Assembly: GCF_910596095.1 (NCBI RefSeq)
Contig: NC_056546.1
Span: 15,602,925 to 15,666,924, forward strand
Length of the DNA: 64,000 bases
Source: Thunnus maccoyii
Lineage: Eukaryota > Chordata > Actinopteri > Scombriformes > Scombridae
Reading direction: 5' to 3'
The position numbers were made by a program, and so were the translations under genes. Below the pieces are notes generated by a model. That model was given only the letters and a program-made list of their open reading frames with translations, was not told the DNA's origin and made no database searches. Of the stretch, positions 27,309 to 40,000 are shown piece by piece (within the stretch, counting starts at the first letter, position 1; each line of letters opens with the position of its first letter).

Positions 27309-30300
27309 TTTTTTTTAGACTATCTCATCCTTTGCCCTTGTCAGTTCATATCCTCCCTGCAGAGACTCAAAGCAGCAGGGAGGCTCACTAATAAATCCTG
27401 CCCTTGCGTGAACACCACAGAGGCTTGTTGCCTTGATCCCAGGCAATTTCAATCAGATAAAAGAACAGCCAACAAGTGACCTTGGACACATGGAGACAGT
27501 GAACAGGCATCCCTGCAGCGACAGACAGACAGATTAGCTGATGACATGATGATGTTCCTATGACATCAAAAATCAGTCTTTTTATAGCTTACCCCTGTAA
27601 CATCATGTTCCAATCCCGTTCGGTTTACTGAGTCGATGGTGGCAGACAGCTCACTTTTCTGCTTATTTGAGAGATACAGAACATAATCAACCTCAATATT
27701 AAAGAGAAATTGCAGATTATGAAAGCTACGTTGAACTGACCCAATTTATGCAAGTGATACAACCATTTCTCTGTAATCTGTTTTTTCTGTTTTCCTACAG
27801 GCAACAGACCCAGATTCAGGACCTTGGGGTGAAGTGAAGTACTCTATCTATGGATCAGGGGCTGACCTGTGAGTATAAGAATAACTTAAGCCGAGCTTTG
27901 CAAGGGGATAAAAGGAAATGGGCTCTTTTCACAGGAGGTAACTGGTGGGCCCCCTTCAAATTCCTCTCATCCTCACAACATGATTCCATCTAGATATCTA
28001 GATATCCAGATATAACATCTTGACCACAATGCCAGTACACCTCTGCACATTCACTGACATTTACTTATCAGTTCTTGAACAGCATTATCTCAGTTTCAAG
28101 TCCCATATTTAAAATATAAATCTGTCCAAGGATAATAATCTTGTTTTATTCTTCATGGGGGATTTTTTTTTTTAAAGTTTGAACTATACTGGATTTCAAC
28201 TAAACCATGTTTTCAAAGTGTCAGTCTACCTTTTCATTGCCTCCCATGTGTCTATTCATTGGTCCTAGTGTATTATGTGATTATGTCAGAGTAAACCTGT
28301 GTTTGCGGAGAAAACCAGCTGGTTATGTTCCAGCAAATGAGAATGAAAAAAAACAATCACAAACGCTTATACAACATTATTAGCAGTTTATACCCTTTTG
28401 TCAGCAGGAAAAAAACAGATCACACTTCTCATTAAAAACATTGAAGGCACAAATAATCACAGGAATACAGTTGAATTAAATGACAAAAAGAAAAATTTTT
28501 ATCTGAAACAGACCAAGGCACCACTGTATATGAAGACAAACTACACCAATATAACACATCTGCCTGTGAGCTGTACGGAAATATACAACTTGGTTCTGAT
28601 TATTTCACCTAAGCACTATAGTCCCTCAGAGGATTTCCTGGTATTTTCTCTCAACTCAACTTTTATTACATTTCCAGTAGACGTCTAACCTTAGAGAAAA
28701 AAAAAGGGTCAGCTGTCACTGTTTTCTCTTGATATCAGTTTGTACCCAGCTTGCCTTTCCTTTCATATCACTACAGCTAGACAATAAATTACTGTTGAAA
28801 ATTATCTGATTTTTTAACCACATTTCAAACTACATGTGTTAGACGAACAAAATACCTGGGATTGGACACAGCTGTACCAAAGTATGCAAACGTAAACAAG
28901 GCAGGTGTATGTCAGTAATGTTCAGTTTCTTGGGGCTGTTCCCAATAAACATGTAGGTGAAAATAAAGTATGTTTGGACCTCTCACTGCAGATTTTGATC
29001 TCTGTAGCAAAGAATTAGAGGAGATATGTGATGTCACATGGCATCTAATAAAAATAAGCAAAGTAGAGAGATTTGGAATACTTTTAGCTAAGTGCATGTA
29101 CATGTTTGGTCAAAGCCATTTTGTAACTGTGTCACTTCAGATTACTCCAAAATGCCTTTTTGAACTTGAAATTTGTCACGAAGCAACACATCGCTACACT
29201 TCTTGGTTCTGTGTCTGCAAACATTTAGCATGTTGCGCTCTACTTTTTTACAATATCTTGTAGAATACTTCAGCATATGCGGTATAAGGCCATGCAGTCC
29301 TGCTATTTGCCTGCTCAACTTCTGTCTTAGCTAATCCTTTAATGAGATTGGAGGAGAAAATAGACCGCTCTTTGCTTCTGACTACCTGGCAACTAAACAA
29401 GTCAGTCACTAAAACAATCTAATTCCACTCTTGCTCTACACTGTATGTTAGCTGTTCACATGTTCATGACTTAAGAGCCACATTGTATTTGCATGGGACA
29501 GTAAAGGGTTATTTTAAAGGGATAGTTCAACATTTTGAGAAAAAAATATATTTGCTTTCTTTTTGAGATGTAGATAAGAAGATCAACACTCTTGTCTGGC
29601 TCTCTCCAAAGTTACGAAATCCACCCAACAACACCTTTAAAGCTCACTGTTTAACATGTTGTATTTTATTTGTTTCGTCCATACAAATACAGAAAGAGTT
29701 AGTAGCTGTTACTATTTTTTACAAACAAGAGTTTATCCATCTGCTACATCTGGCTACATCTGTGCAGCATTTCCAAGTGTTGCTGTGCTGGGAACCTCTC
29801 TGAGACGACAAGATTCTGGGAAGTCAGGGAAATTGCCAGCACATAATTCCCCGTGAAACCACATAGATACACTGTAATCTATTTATTACTTTTGCTCAGT
29901 TCTAATTTAGGTTAGGGCCATCAGTAGCACAAAGAATAGTAAATCTGACCTGTGACAGAAGTACTAAACCTCTGCAGAGGATGAGGAACTCTAGAGGAAA
30001 GTAAGGGTGGGCATGCAATAATCATAATCAGTATTCAGTGTTCTAGACTGTATAGAAAAGCTTGTATGAGGTAAATCTGAATTAAGTTTCTAAAAATTAT
30101 GTTGCCATTTACAGGTTCTTTATCCAGTCTGCATCTGGGATCATCTACACACAGCCATGGGCAAGCCTGGACGCAGAAGTGAAGTCCAAGTATAACTTCT
30201 ATGTGAAGGCAGAAGATGCAGAGGGAAAGTACAGCCTGGCTGAGGTCTTTGTGACTGTGTTGGACCTGAATGACCATCCACCTGCGTTCAATGACAACTT

Positions 30301-32604
30301 CCTGGAGAAGACCATGGTGATTGGAGCACCGGTGAAAATAGAGGTATCTTGCTCTTTTGTGATTTACTTTTGTGTCTGAAAAAGTGAAACTCAGGATCAC
30401 GTCAGTAACGTTACAATTTTATGAAATGCATTCCCACAGGCTGTAGACGATGATGCAGAAGTACCCAACAATGTTATCGAGTACGCCATCATGAAAGCCG
30501 AGCCAGACAACAACATCTTTGACATCGACGCTGACACGGGGGAGATCATGCTAAAGTCCTACATCAAGTCCATGGCCATCATTCAGAACATCACCAAGCA
30601 GAGGGACTGCACCTGGTCGCTGGTGGTGCAGGCCAGAGACCGAGGCCAGCCGTCCTTCAGCACCACTGCAGTCGTCAAGATCGACATCACTGAAGCTGTA
30701 AGTAGAAATAAGATAGATGAGTAGCAGCATGTCAGTTAAACCCAGACAAATGATTCCTGTTAGAAATAACTCTTGATTCCAAAGAATAACAAGAATAATA
30801 CAATATGATAAATCATACTGGTTTTTCGAAACATTACAAATACATGAAAAATTGAGCGTGAATCTATTATTTAATCTGGGATTCATTGTGTCCTTGAAAA
30901 ATATTTAAAGATCCCCTGAAGACATGTTTCAGGACATATAAAATCTCTGCTTGGAATAATAAAATATGGAATTTACAAACATTATAACGGCATTGTTCTG
31001 CTGCCTACATAGTGCAACTGCCCATTCCCTTCATATTCCCAGTGAAAATTATGATTTGTAATGCAAGCCCTGAATCTGATGCTTGATTGAGAGTTGAGCT
31101 GTTTTAGTAAGAGTTTAAATAGCAAATGTTTCTGTGTAATCATTCCCTACTATCACTCTACATCACAGCCTAGGAGTATCAGTTTCACCAGTTGATTGCT
31201 TGAGTAGCAGTTTAAAAGTCATAAAAGATCTTAATCTCACACAAATTCAATTGTCATGTTTTCAGATCAAATCCAGATTTTTCTCATACTTCCTGGGCCT
31301 AAGGAAACGTCCAGGGACTGTGTTTGGGATTTGTTTGACCGTTGTCACCTTCGCCATTTCACTGACAATCTTCATTTCGACCGTTATATACTGGAACTCT
31401 GTGAAAAAGTCTCGTGTACAGTCTCAGGGCAAGATCAGAAAGATTATAAGGAGGCCTGTGCCATAAATGAAGCTTGCCTTGAGATCATCAGCACAACAGT
31501 ACTGTTGTTTCTACTCTGTGGTACTAAGAATTTGTAGCAATTCATATTTAAATGATTTTGTAGTAGAACAAGGCTGTGTCTGTAAAAGAGTACAGGAGCA
31601 CAATACTTCCCATGATTTATTTATTTTTTCATATTTTGATTTAGTACTCACATAATGACACCACAACCACAACCAAAGTACACAAATTAGTTCTGTTTTT
31701 TCATTTTCACATCAATTCATGTCTTAATTCTCAAATGCTAAATGGTCTCAGCAATAGGTTTCCCAGTCAACCTCTCTGATCTTGTCTTGACAAAATATAA
31801 AAACAGGAGAACAGTGACAGTAATACAGCAGATAGTTATATGTCAGTATACTTGCAGTAATTTATTCCTGGATTTTACAAGTTTTGCATTTTGCACATCA
31901 AATGATATATTTAGCCAAATGATGAATACATGCAGTAATATAGTACATACAGGGGACAATACTTAGAAGTTAATCATTGTGTGACAGACTATGACTTCAG
32001 TCCCATGGATGTGAATTCTCCCTGTGCTCTTTTACAGACCCAACTCAAAGGGGGGCCTTTGGGATCATTTTTAATGCAGAATAGAAACAAGCCATTGCAA
32101 ATCCTAGGCATGCTTGCTGGTGTCATTAGTCTCATGGTCATTGTCACGGTCATGATCTCCACTGCAACATTCATGCGCAACAAAAAGTCCAACCGGATCC
32201 TTCCCAACCGCCGCGTGAGGAGGAGGCCACGAAAACAGCACACCTGGAACATCAAAAACCCCTTCAAGAAACCAGAAAGACCTGAAGAGAAATTCCGAGT
32301 TAAAGAGGAGGAGCAGGAGCCAGAGCCGCAGCCAGAGGTCATCGTGGAGAATGTCAACTACAACAACAATGTCACCAATGTTGTGAGGCACTGGCCCCCG
32401 CCACCCAGCGCCCCGAGTCTGCCCCCTGCACCACCACCCTACATCCCAGGGGAGAGGCAGTGGGCGGTACCCACCGTATCCGCTGCTGTGGCAGCTAAGC
32501 CTAAAAAGAAGCCAGTGATAACCAGACAGGACACTGTGAACAAAGCGCTGGTTTCAGAGCTCAAGATGAGACTGGAGCAGAAGAGGATGCTGAAACATTC
32601 ATAG
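19741..32604 (+). CDS. cdhr1: cadherin-related family member 1 (photoreceptor cadherin)
   Basis: Single-pass cadherin located at the base of rod and cone outer segments, where it helps disc formation. Exons: 19741-19819, 20662-20757, 21197-21342, 21464-21514, 21630-21719, 21876-21962, 22590-22706, 23714-23857, 24748-24826, 24953-25053, 25444-25647, 26439-26591, 26715-26879, 27801-27868, 30115-30343, 30440-30697, 32038-32604. All junctions are GT-AG and all phases agree; total 2634 nt, 877 aa (human about 859). A signal peptide ends near residue 28; the in-frame Met at residue 7 is an alternative start. Six cadherin repeats are marked by linker motifs DTNDEKP (135-141), DEQDTPP (247-253), DLNNNPP (354-360), DTNDNAP (473-479) and DLNDHPP (577-583). 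The transmembrane helix is about 709-734, followed by a KKS/RRRP basic stretch, an acidic stretch, a proline-rich stretch and a conserved-looking C-terminal SELK segment. An alternative last exon exists at 31266-31466. Confidence 0.96.
23190..23460 (+). repeat. teleost interspersed repeat in cdhr1 intron 7
   Basis: Contains the runs CCACTTTGGTCCAGAC, AAATATCTCAACAACTA and CCAGAGGATGAATCCTAATG, which I recognise from memory as parts of a dispersed repeat common in perciform genomes. Class not determined. Confidence 0.5.
27258..27307. repeat. (GATA)n microsatellite
   Basis: About a dozen uninterrupted AGAT units in cdhr1 intron 13. Confidence 0.95.
27869..30114. other. cdhr1: largest cdhr1 intron (intron 14)
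   Basis: 2.2 kb intron with no supported internal exon. The ORFs inside (28398-28688, 28970-29263 and others) have no family resemblance. It contains a 16-bp perfect palindrome at 27988-28003 and a repeat at 29516-29875. Confidence 0.6.
29516..29875 (+). repeat. perciform interspersed repeat in cdhr1 intron 14
   Basis: The opening GGGATAGTTCAACATTTTGAG, then TTTGCTTTCTTTTTGAGA, TCTGGCTCTCTCCAAAG, AAATCCACC and TTAAAGCTCACTG, recalls a repeat found in thousands of copies in perciform fish. The copy is diverged. Recognition is from memory; exact class (SINE or MITE) not determined. Confidence 0.55.
31266..31466 (+). CDS. cdhr1: alternative terminal exon of cdhr1 (short-tail isoform)
   Basis: A strong acceptor (ATGTTTTCAG) at 31265 opens a 201-nt reading frame in phase 0 with exon 16, ending in TAA. 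It encodes 66 residues: a juxtamembrane [17 protein letters not shown], a hydrophobic helix of about 22 residues, then [20 protein letters not shown]. It has the same layout as the start of the downstream last exon, with shared S-FL, R-(K)-P, (F/M)IST, KKS and RRP positions. Splicing to it would give a 755-aa protein lacking the long cytoplasmic tail. No AATAAA or ATTAAA is seen before the next exon; variant signals TATAAA (31796-31801) and CATAAA (31462-31467) are present. The exon is seen in sequence; its use is inferred. Confidence 0.75.
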   Translation: MKSRFFSYFLGLRKRPGTVFGICLTVVTFAISLTIFISTVIYWNSVKKSRVQSQGKIRKIIRRPVP

Positions 32605-32622
32605 TGCTATATTGTATGAGTG

Positions 32623-32630
32623 CATGTGTG

Positions 32631-32705
<75 letters not shown>
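32623..32705. repeat. cdhr1: (TG)n microsatellite in cdhr1 3'UTR
   Basis: An almost pure TG run starts about 20 nt after the cdhr1 stop codon and ends directly before an ATTAAA signal. Confidence 0.95.
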
Positions 32706-32707
<2 letters not shown>

Positions 32708-32711
32708 TAAA
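32706..32711 (+). terminator. cdhr1: possible cdhr1 poly(A) signal ATTAAA
   Basis: ATTAAA abuts the TG repeat, 102 nt after the long-isoform stop codon. A canonical AATAAA follows at 33252-33257, which would give a 3'UTR of about 670 nt. Confidence 0.4.
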
Positions 32712-33259
32712 CACCCTTATCTATCAATAATGTCATTTTCATGTGATGGGGAAAAAAATCCTGTCATTCATTCAAAACATGTTTCTATTTTATGACCAGT
32801 CAGCATGTGATTCTTGTTCAAGTTTCTGTGTCATTTTCTAACACATAAATCTCACCTTTTTGAACCATTTGTTGACACACTAGTGGCTTAAACTTCTTCA
32901 ACCCAGATCCCTGGTCGGGAATGAAGTCATTCAGATTTCAACAAGCAAGACTGTTTATTTGGGATCCAACCAAGCTCCTTACAGGGGATTTCATGACACT
33001 TGAACTGTCTAAAGAGATCAGCCTGAGGGAAGGGAACCAAAGGGATCACGTCAGGAAGACTTTTAATCTTTCAGCGCAGGTGTACAGCACTGTTTAGAGC
33101 CCTGTTTTGCAGCAGTCACAATACAATATGTTCCTGATTTAAATGACTGTGTTAATTTGTTTACTATATGTGGTGGTGTATCTGTTTTAATGGGTGTCTT
33201 TTTTTGTCAAAAAACTGTTGTGGTCAGAACACCTATGTGGATTTTATTACTAATAAACA

Positions 33260-36200
33260 ACATTTGTAATTTCAAATTTAAATGAACATGCAGTCAGATT
33301 ATTGACAACTCATTAACACAACTAATTGACAATTTATGAGTTTTGAAACGTATTTTATCTTTCAACTGATTCTTCAGATGTTCAGGTTAACAGGGGGACA
33401 GTGTGGCATATCTGGCCACAACCAGCTACAACCGCTCAGGATTAGAATATAATTAGTCCAGGACACTGCAGGACTGTAGTCTTGAAGGTATTGTGAAACA
33501 CACAGAGACTGGTTTGTTGCCATCAGTTTAAGACCAACACCTTGTTAATGAGCCTGTAAATATACTCTACTGCCCCCTTCTGGAGATAGAGAAGAAGCTG
33601 CTTGGACCATAGCACTCATGCGAAAGACAAAAAAGGTTTGTAAACACAGATGTGAGATTGTTTTGCCTCAGAGTAAAGCAGGCTAAAAATGAATTTTTCA
33701 TGGTCTTACAGGGGACATGCCGAATCCTTGAAGCTGGTGCAGCATGTGTTGAAAAATAGACAAAGTAGTGTAGTCCAAAAACTGAATATTGTGGAGTCAC
33801 GTGGAACAACAGAAATGTGCATATGATCTGATATGATGATATGAGATGTTTTACAATTGCTGTTGTTTTTAGTAAAACCTTACCAGATGTCCCACAAATA
33901 TGTAATATGTTACTCAGACACAAGCCCTTTCTGCTCTCTTTAGCTCCAATTTCAGTGTGAGCATTACCAATTATGAAGTTACACTGAACCACTCACTGGG
34001 TATTTGTGTAGACATAAGCCAAACATGCACACTATTTCAAAGTTACATAAAACATGAAATTTGCAGATTACCCTCCCTAATCCAAGGACCAACTTGTTCA
34101 TCTTTCTGCAATATTGCATCGTTGGCTAAAAACCAAAAGTCCATCTGCCCTGATCTAGTTTGGACTGACAAGATGTGTGGTGTGTGACTGGTGTTGAACT
34201 TTCTGCAGCTTCAGCTGGCACGTCTCACTTGGTTATGATGACGCAGGGTGGACTTTGGGGATTATTCTTTTTTTATTTGACAAAGTAAAAACTGAGATAT
34301 GACTTGCTGCCTCCTAAAATCAGTCAGATTATACAGATGTTTTGCTTCCACAAATGTGTGAGATCAGTACTCTCCCAAAAATGCTTGAGGCATCAAATCC
34401 AAATTTTAGGTCTAAATTGTCACATACGCACACATATACTTTTCAATGTTGCAAGCTGTTAATGCTCTGAAGTGAAATGAGGGAATATGAGGAGCAGCCC
34501 AAATGATCATGCATTATGCCATGTAAGAGGCAGCCAGGATTACTGGGCTATTTGATAGAGGATTACAGAGTTGAAAGTTGCAAAAAGCATTGATGCTTTA
34601 GAATGAAAGAAAGCTACGCACAGGGTTCAAAAAAGCTTCTTTAGTATGTGTTTGAAGCAACTTAGGTTCTAAAAGGTAGATACAATTTACCTTTCAAAAT
34701 ATGTGCGACTCTACAGGGTTAACCTCTAATCTTGGACATGAGATCAGCAGCTGTGTCATGCTTAAATAATACACTGCTTTATGCAATATGAGGTATGTAA
34801 GGAGAAAATAAGATAAGCACAAACAATAAAGATGTAATTCATATGAATTCTGCTGAAATAGCTGAAATTGAGTGTTTACAGAATTCACAATGTCTTGTGT
34901 CATACACAGTGGATAAGGATTACAACAAAAAGCAGCATCAATCCCTCACCCACAAATCATATAAACACATCTGAACAAGCAAGAAAGCAGATGTGTCTGT
35001 GCTCCAGAAAATGAGAGCTGCCAATCTCGTTTAAAACCCTGATCTTAAGTCAATAGAAGCAGGCCCCAGCAGAGATGAACTGATCTCCTTGCGTCACAGG
35101 GGCCAACACATGGAGATGGAGGAGGGGGCTCATGTGATCTGATCATAAAGTGACGGCAGGAGAGGATATTGGAGAGGATGCCAGTGTTTGGGTCTTATGG
35201 TCAAATGAACAATGCCATTGGCCGACGAATATCCGATGTGCCATCTGTCTGGGTTGGTCAGCAAAGATCATGTTTGGCGCATGCCTTGTTGTATGTTGTG
35301 TTTGCAGAAGTGAGAGACAGAAACTGTGACGTAAATGTACAATGACGCAGAGAGGATTAAACATACAGTATGGTAATGAAACTGCACAGATCTACATACG
35401 TAGAAATACAGTTTGCTTCAGTGGTACAGTGAGTAATTGTGATTATCAATTTCAGTCCCTTTTATGAAAGTAACTTAAAATTGTTAATCATTTTCAGTCC
35501 TCCCAAGTTTCTGTTTGTAAACTTGTGTTATGGATGAATTTAATTCAGATACCGTATGAGTAAAGGCTGTGTAATACAGCAGACAGTAACACTGTGTCTG
35601 ATCAACTAGACATTCAGTAAAAGGCTTTGACGGATAAGTTCACATTTTTTCTAACTGTCTTAAAACACATCAGGTGCCCATATGAACATTTAAAGAGGTT
35701 TAGCTTGCTGTAATCGTTCCTCTTGCTAATACTGGCCATTAAACGATCATCCCTAAATGTGCTTACAATGTAAGTGATGGGGTACAAAATCCACAGACCT
35801 CACTGTGAGCAAAAATATATTCCAAAGTGTATCTGAAGGTAATTTGAAGCTTCTGAGTTTGTCATAGGCGCCTTTAACTTCTGACAGCTGCATGCAAAGG
35901 TCAATGTCAGTAAATGAATGGTAAAAGATTCACACACACACATACACACAGTTTAATTAATAAATCAGTTTAATTGAAATTATGTATTGTCTGGTAACCT
36001 TAAATATACATAAGGGATAAGGAATTATGGTTTTGTCATTCATAATGCTGTTTTGAAATATTTTCTCTCCCACAAATTCATGCATTCCCACACACACAAA
36101 CAATTTAATTTAAAATGACACGAAAAGCGCTGACTTGGGAAGATTTTATGTCTTTGAATGTGATTTGTCTTGTTGCTCTCTTAGCAGGTTAGAAAACATT

Positions 36201-37000
36201 GTAAGATCTTCTTGTAACAATCATCCTATTCACCCTATTCATACACTGTATGTACAAAATGTGACTGAATCAAATGTTTGTGGAAAATTCAATGAAGACA
36301 TTGTCATTAGCAAAGTACAAACTTGTAACAAATAACAAATAATCACCATTTGATATAAGATGTTTTCCTGTTCCAGATGGAGCATCATAAAAAATATGTC
36401 AGCTTAACTGACAATGTTAGCAAGGTGAGCAGAAATGAAATTAGATGAGACAATAGATAAATACATATATAAATACATAAGACAATATTAAAGTGCTATC
36501 ACAGAATCAGATAAAGATCAAGAAGAAAAGTATACAGCTAACAATGATAGATCTATAAAAGTCCTCATTAGTTTGTCATTTTGAGCAGTCTTCCATTTAA
36601 ATAAATCACAAAGGCTTCATGTAAAGCAGTAATCAAAATGTGTGATAAATGAATTGAAACACAACATAACAAGACAAACAACATAATGCAGACAGAAAAA
36701 AAGCTGCAGCACATTCTCTACATTGGTGCAATTCCTTGAATTAAAATCTTGACATAATGGTCATCATTCACATCTTTGCAAAAACCTCCTCGGCCTAGAA
36801 CAAAGGAAGAAATAAGATTAAAACCCAGGCAGACAACATGTGGATTCTTCTGAATGTTGTACTTATATGTGTATCAAAATCAACATAATACAGCAGATCT
36901 ATTATTTTCTGTGTTTTCCAGCAATATTAATCAAACACATGATACTTTACAAAAACAACTGATAAAAGGTGTCACATATGTTACAAGGTAACTGATAGTA
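33260..37000. other. intergenic between convergent cdhr1 and lrit2
   Basis: No coding sequence supported. The longest ORF (33567-33992, minus) lacks family features. A diverged repeat lies at about 35595-35875. The part just below 37003 is presumably lrit2 3'UTR. Confidence 0.45.
35595..35875 (+). repeat. perciform interspersed repeat
   Basis: Contains AATGTAAGTGATGGGG, AAAATCCACAGACCTC and TATCTGAAGGTAATTTGAAGC, words that I recognise from a widely dispersed perciform repeat. Recognition from memory; class not determined. Confidence 0.5.
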
Positions 37001-37002
37001 AA

Positions 37003-40000
37003 TTAATATAGTTCAGCTGTGAGTCTGCTGTGGTCAGCCTTGCCCTTATGCAGTCTGTCTTCTGACCTCCGCCTCACCTTCCGGTCTTCACTTGAATCTT
37101 TGTTGACCAGGTCCTCGTCGCTGGCGGCCTGCAGACTGTCGAAGGTGCCTTGCCTCTCCCGCTCTGCCTCTGATGAGCTGCTTTCTCTCCGTCGGTTCTT
37201 CCATGATTCCATGATGCCCTCCAGACAGGCAAACTTAGTGTCAGTGGTGCAGGCATACATGCCAATAGGCACAGCCAGCACCATGGCTAAAACTATCACC
37301 ACTATATGAATCAGCTTCTCCCTTTGTTCCATCTCAGTAATGTCACTTCCTGTTACGAACATAATGCACTGGCCAGGACGTGGTGCCTGGTTCTTAAGGG
37401 TTACACAGATTTCATATTTGGTGGCAGGCATCAGATCAGAGACGGAGTACGAGTGAATCCCAGGGCCAATGTAGATCATCTCCTTCTTATTAGCGTCTGC
37501 ACGTCCAAAGTGGATGGTGAACCAGGTTTCGGTGGGGTGGTCCAAGGCAGCATACCACTCGATGGAGATGCCACGAACTGTCTGTTTGGCGATGCGGATG
37601 TCAATGTAGACATTTTCGTCTCCACCAGCGGGTGCAGCTGGGAGGAGTGGGGACTGGGGGCCATCAGGAGAGCGGACTTCCAGGAGGATGTTGACGGAGG
37701 AGTTTCCAATGAAGTTGACAGCGGTGCAGGTGTAGACACCGCGGTCAGCCGCGTGAATGGAGGGGATCACCAGGAGGGATCTGATGGTGTCTTCATCTAC
37801 TCGTTCCTGAGACTCTGGGAGGAAAATAAGGGTATCCAATGTTATTTTAAGTTGAACAAAAATTATACCACCAAATTCGGGCAACTTTTTCCACCTCAAA
37901 ATAAATTCCTTTCAGAATGGAAGCCAATTTATCAAGCCACAAAAAAAAAAAAAAAAATTCTTGTTATTGGAAGACATTTTGACATATCGCAGTAGGAAAA
38001 GCACAAGTGCAAATAATAAAATGAATGACTGAATCCCACTTAGCTGCTTTGGTTTCAGGGTCCTGGTATTTTGCATTTTGCTTCACTGTCACACTTCCTT
38101 AGCCTGATTTTAAGAACTGTGGTTTTTCCTACTGTGAAAAGTCAAAATGCCTGCTGTGAAAAAGGTCTACTGATCCCCTACACACACAGTACACAGACAC
38201 ACAAGGAAAAAGGCGCAAGTATGGAGTCCTACATAACAGACATTCACACACATTTATGATAGACATCAATTGTTTTAGGGATTATCTTAAAGTATAATGA
38301 CACTGTAACATGTTGATACTCTTATGGTATAGTAATTAAATGGTCCCTGCATAAAATATGTATTTAACAGGCAAAGGTTAAGAGTGAGATTTACTATAAC
38401 TAATTATCTAACCAGGAGCAGATGATGTGGTCAAAACATCAGTCATGTTCATATGGAATAAAACAAGTGGTAACGAGGCAGCAGTGTGTGTAATTTTTTT
38501 CCCTTATGACGTTATTTGCTATTCTAAATCTGCATCATTTTCTATTTGAAAAGAGTCTATAATGGCTTTATTAATGGTTAAAAAGCATTTACTAATGTTT
38601 TATCAGTTAAAAGCTATTGATAGAATAAGAATTTTGGGTTGCCACGTTGGAGCCTCAGAACAAAATGTATTTATGAACAACTTATTAACATTTAAAAGTG
38701 CTGACTTAATGGATTGTTATACAAATCCTTTATTAATGACTTTTGACATTTATAATCACAAATGAGTGACTAACTTTTGCCGTTGGCTTATTAAATAGTG
38801 AGAAACCTGTGATTCTTTATTAATGACTTATCAACACAATCTGGACCAAAATCCATTTATCAACAGTTTATCAACATGTATCAACAGACTTGATGGTTTA
38901 TTGGAAGGTTAGACACTCATTACCCTTTAATAATGATTTTATTGTATACTCCCTTGTACCAGCAAGGGAGCTTTCTCAAAAACTGGCCAACCCAAAGTTG
39001 TTGTTAAATCTATAAAGCATTGGCAAATTATTTATCAACTAGTAAAGCCATTAGCTACAACTTAAAAACTCTTTATATCCTCATTAGAAGTTTTTCCAGT
39101 AGAAAAAAAATAGTATTCTTATTCATTATTTTGATTACTTTACTTCTGTTTGTGTACTTTAAAGTATATGAATGTCTATAAAGAGTGATTTTACTTGAAT
39201 ACAGTTTTAGATACTCTACCACAGTGATAGATAGATGACTGTTATCAGTATAGCACTGATAGTGTTAGGGACACTAGTGGGAGCAGCAGTTTGTTACAGT
39301 GTTCCCATTAGTTTACTATGGACTGGTTACTTGCAGTCGTGACCTACAGTAAGCACTCCGCACTGACAGGTTAAGTCTAATGACGAAGAGGTTTACTTAA
39401 TTACACAGTATCCCAACACGGCTGACATTAGGTAGGCATGCAGCGCACTATAATCTCCAACACTCTTAATCAACACTGATGAGAGAATCAGTGGTGATTA
39501 CATCGCGATAGGCCAATATCCAGATTTAACTCTCCTCTTCTTAAGAGGTCTGCGATTAAAATGTGTGCTTAAGTATCTAATTTACTACAAGATATCACTC
39601 TAGCTGGGTGTGTGGATGACATGTTGTGGACATCACACTCTTACCATGAAATCCTCTGATTATCTTCAAACCATATGTCCACCACACCGCCGGGTCTGGC
39701 CTGGCCTTGGCGAGGCAGCGCAGGGTGAGGTTCGCGCCATGCGGCAGGCTGATGTTGGTGGACGGGGTGGAGACGACGGGCTTCATGCAGGCCTGTATGT
39801 CTACCTCGTGGAAGAACCTGCCCGCCCTAAAGTCCGGCCCTGAGCAGGTCAAGTAGGAGTTCATCAGTATAAATGGGGGACTCAGGGACCTGATGAACTC
39901 CACGAAGCCCTTCAGGCGGCAGTCGCAGAGCCAGGCATTGTCGTGGAGCGCCAGGACGACGTTCGGCCCGGTAGCGGTCGCCTCCCGCTCCTCCGTGCTC

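Noticed and set aside
27988..28003. 16-bp perfect palindrome ATCTAGATATCTAGAT in cdhr1 intron 14
   Set aside because: Short AT-rich palindromes arise often by chance, and nothing around it suggests a function.
32104..32391. Antisense ORFs opposite the last cdhr1 exon
   Set aside because: They are shadows of the coding strand, produced by its biased codons.
33567..33992. 141-codon minus-strand ORF downstream of cdhr1
   Set aside because: No domain, no splice context and ordinary AT-rich composition; best explained as a chance frame.
37306..37995. 229-codon plus-strand ORF over lrit2 exon 3
   Set aside because: Antisense shadow of lrit2, whose own frame has family domains and correct splice sites.
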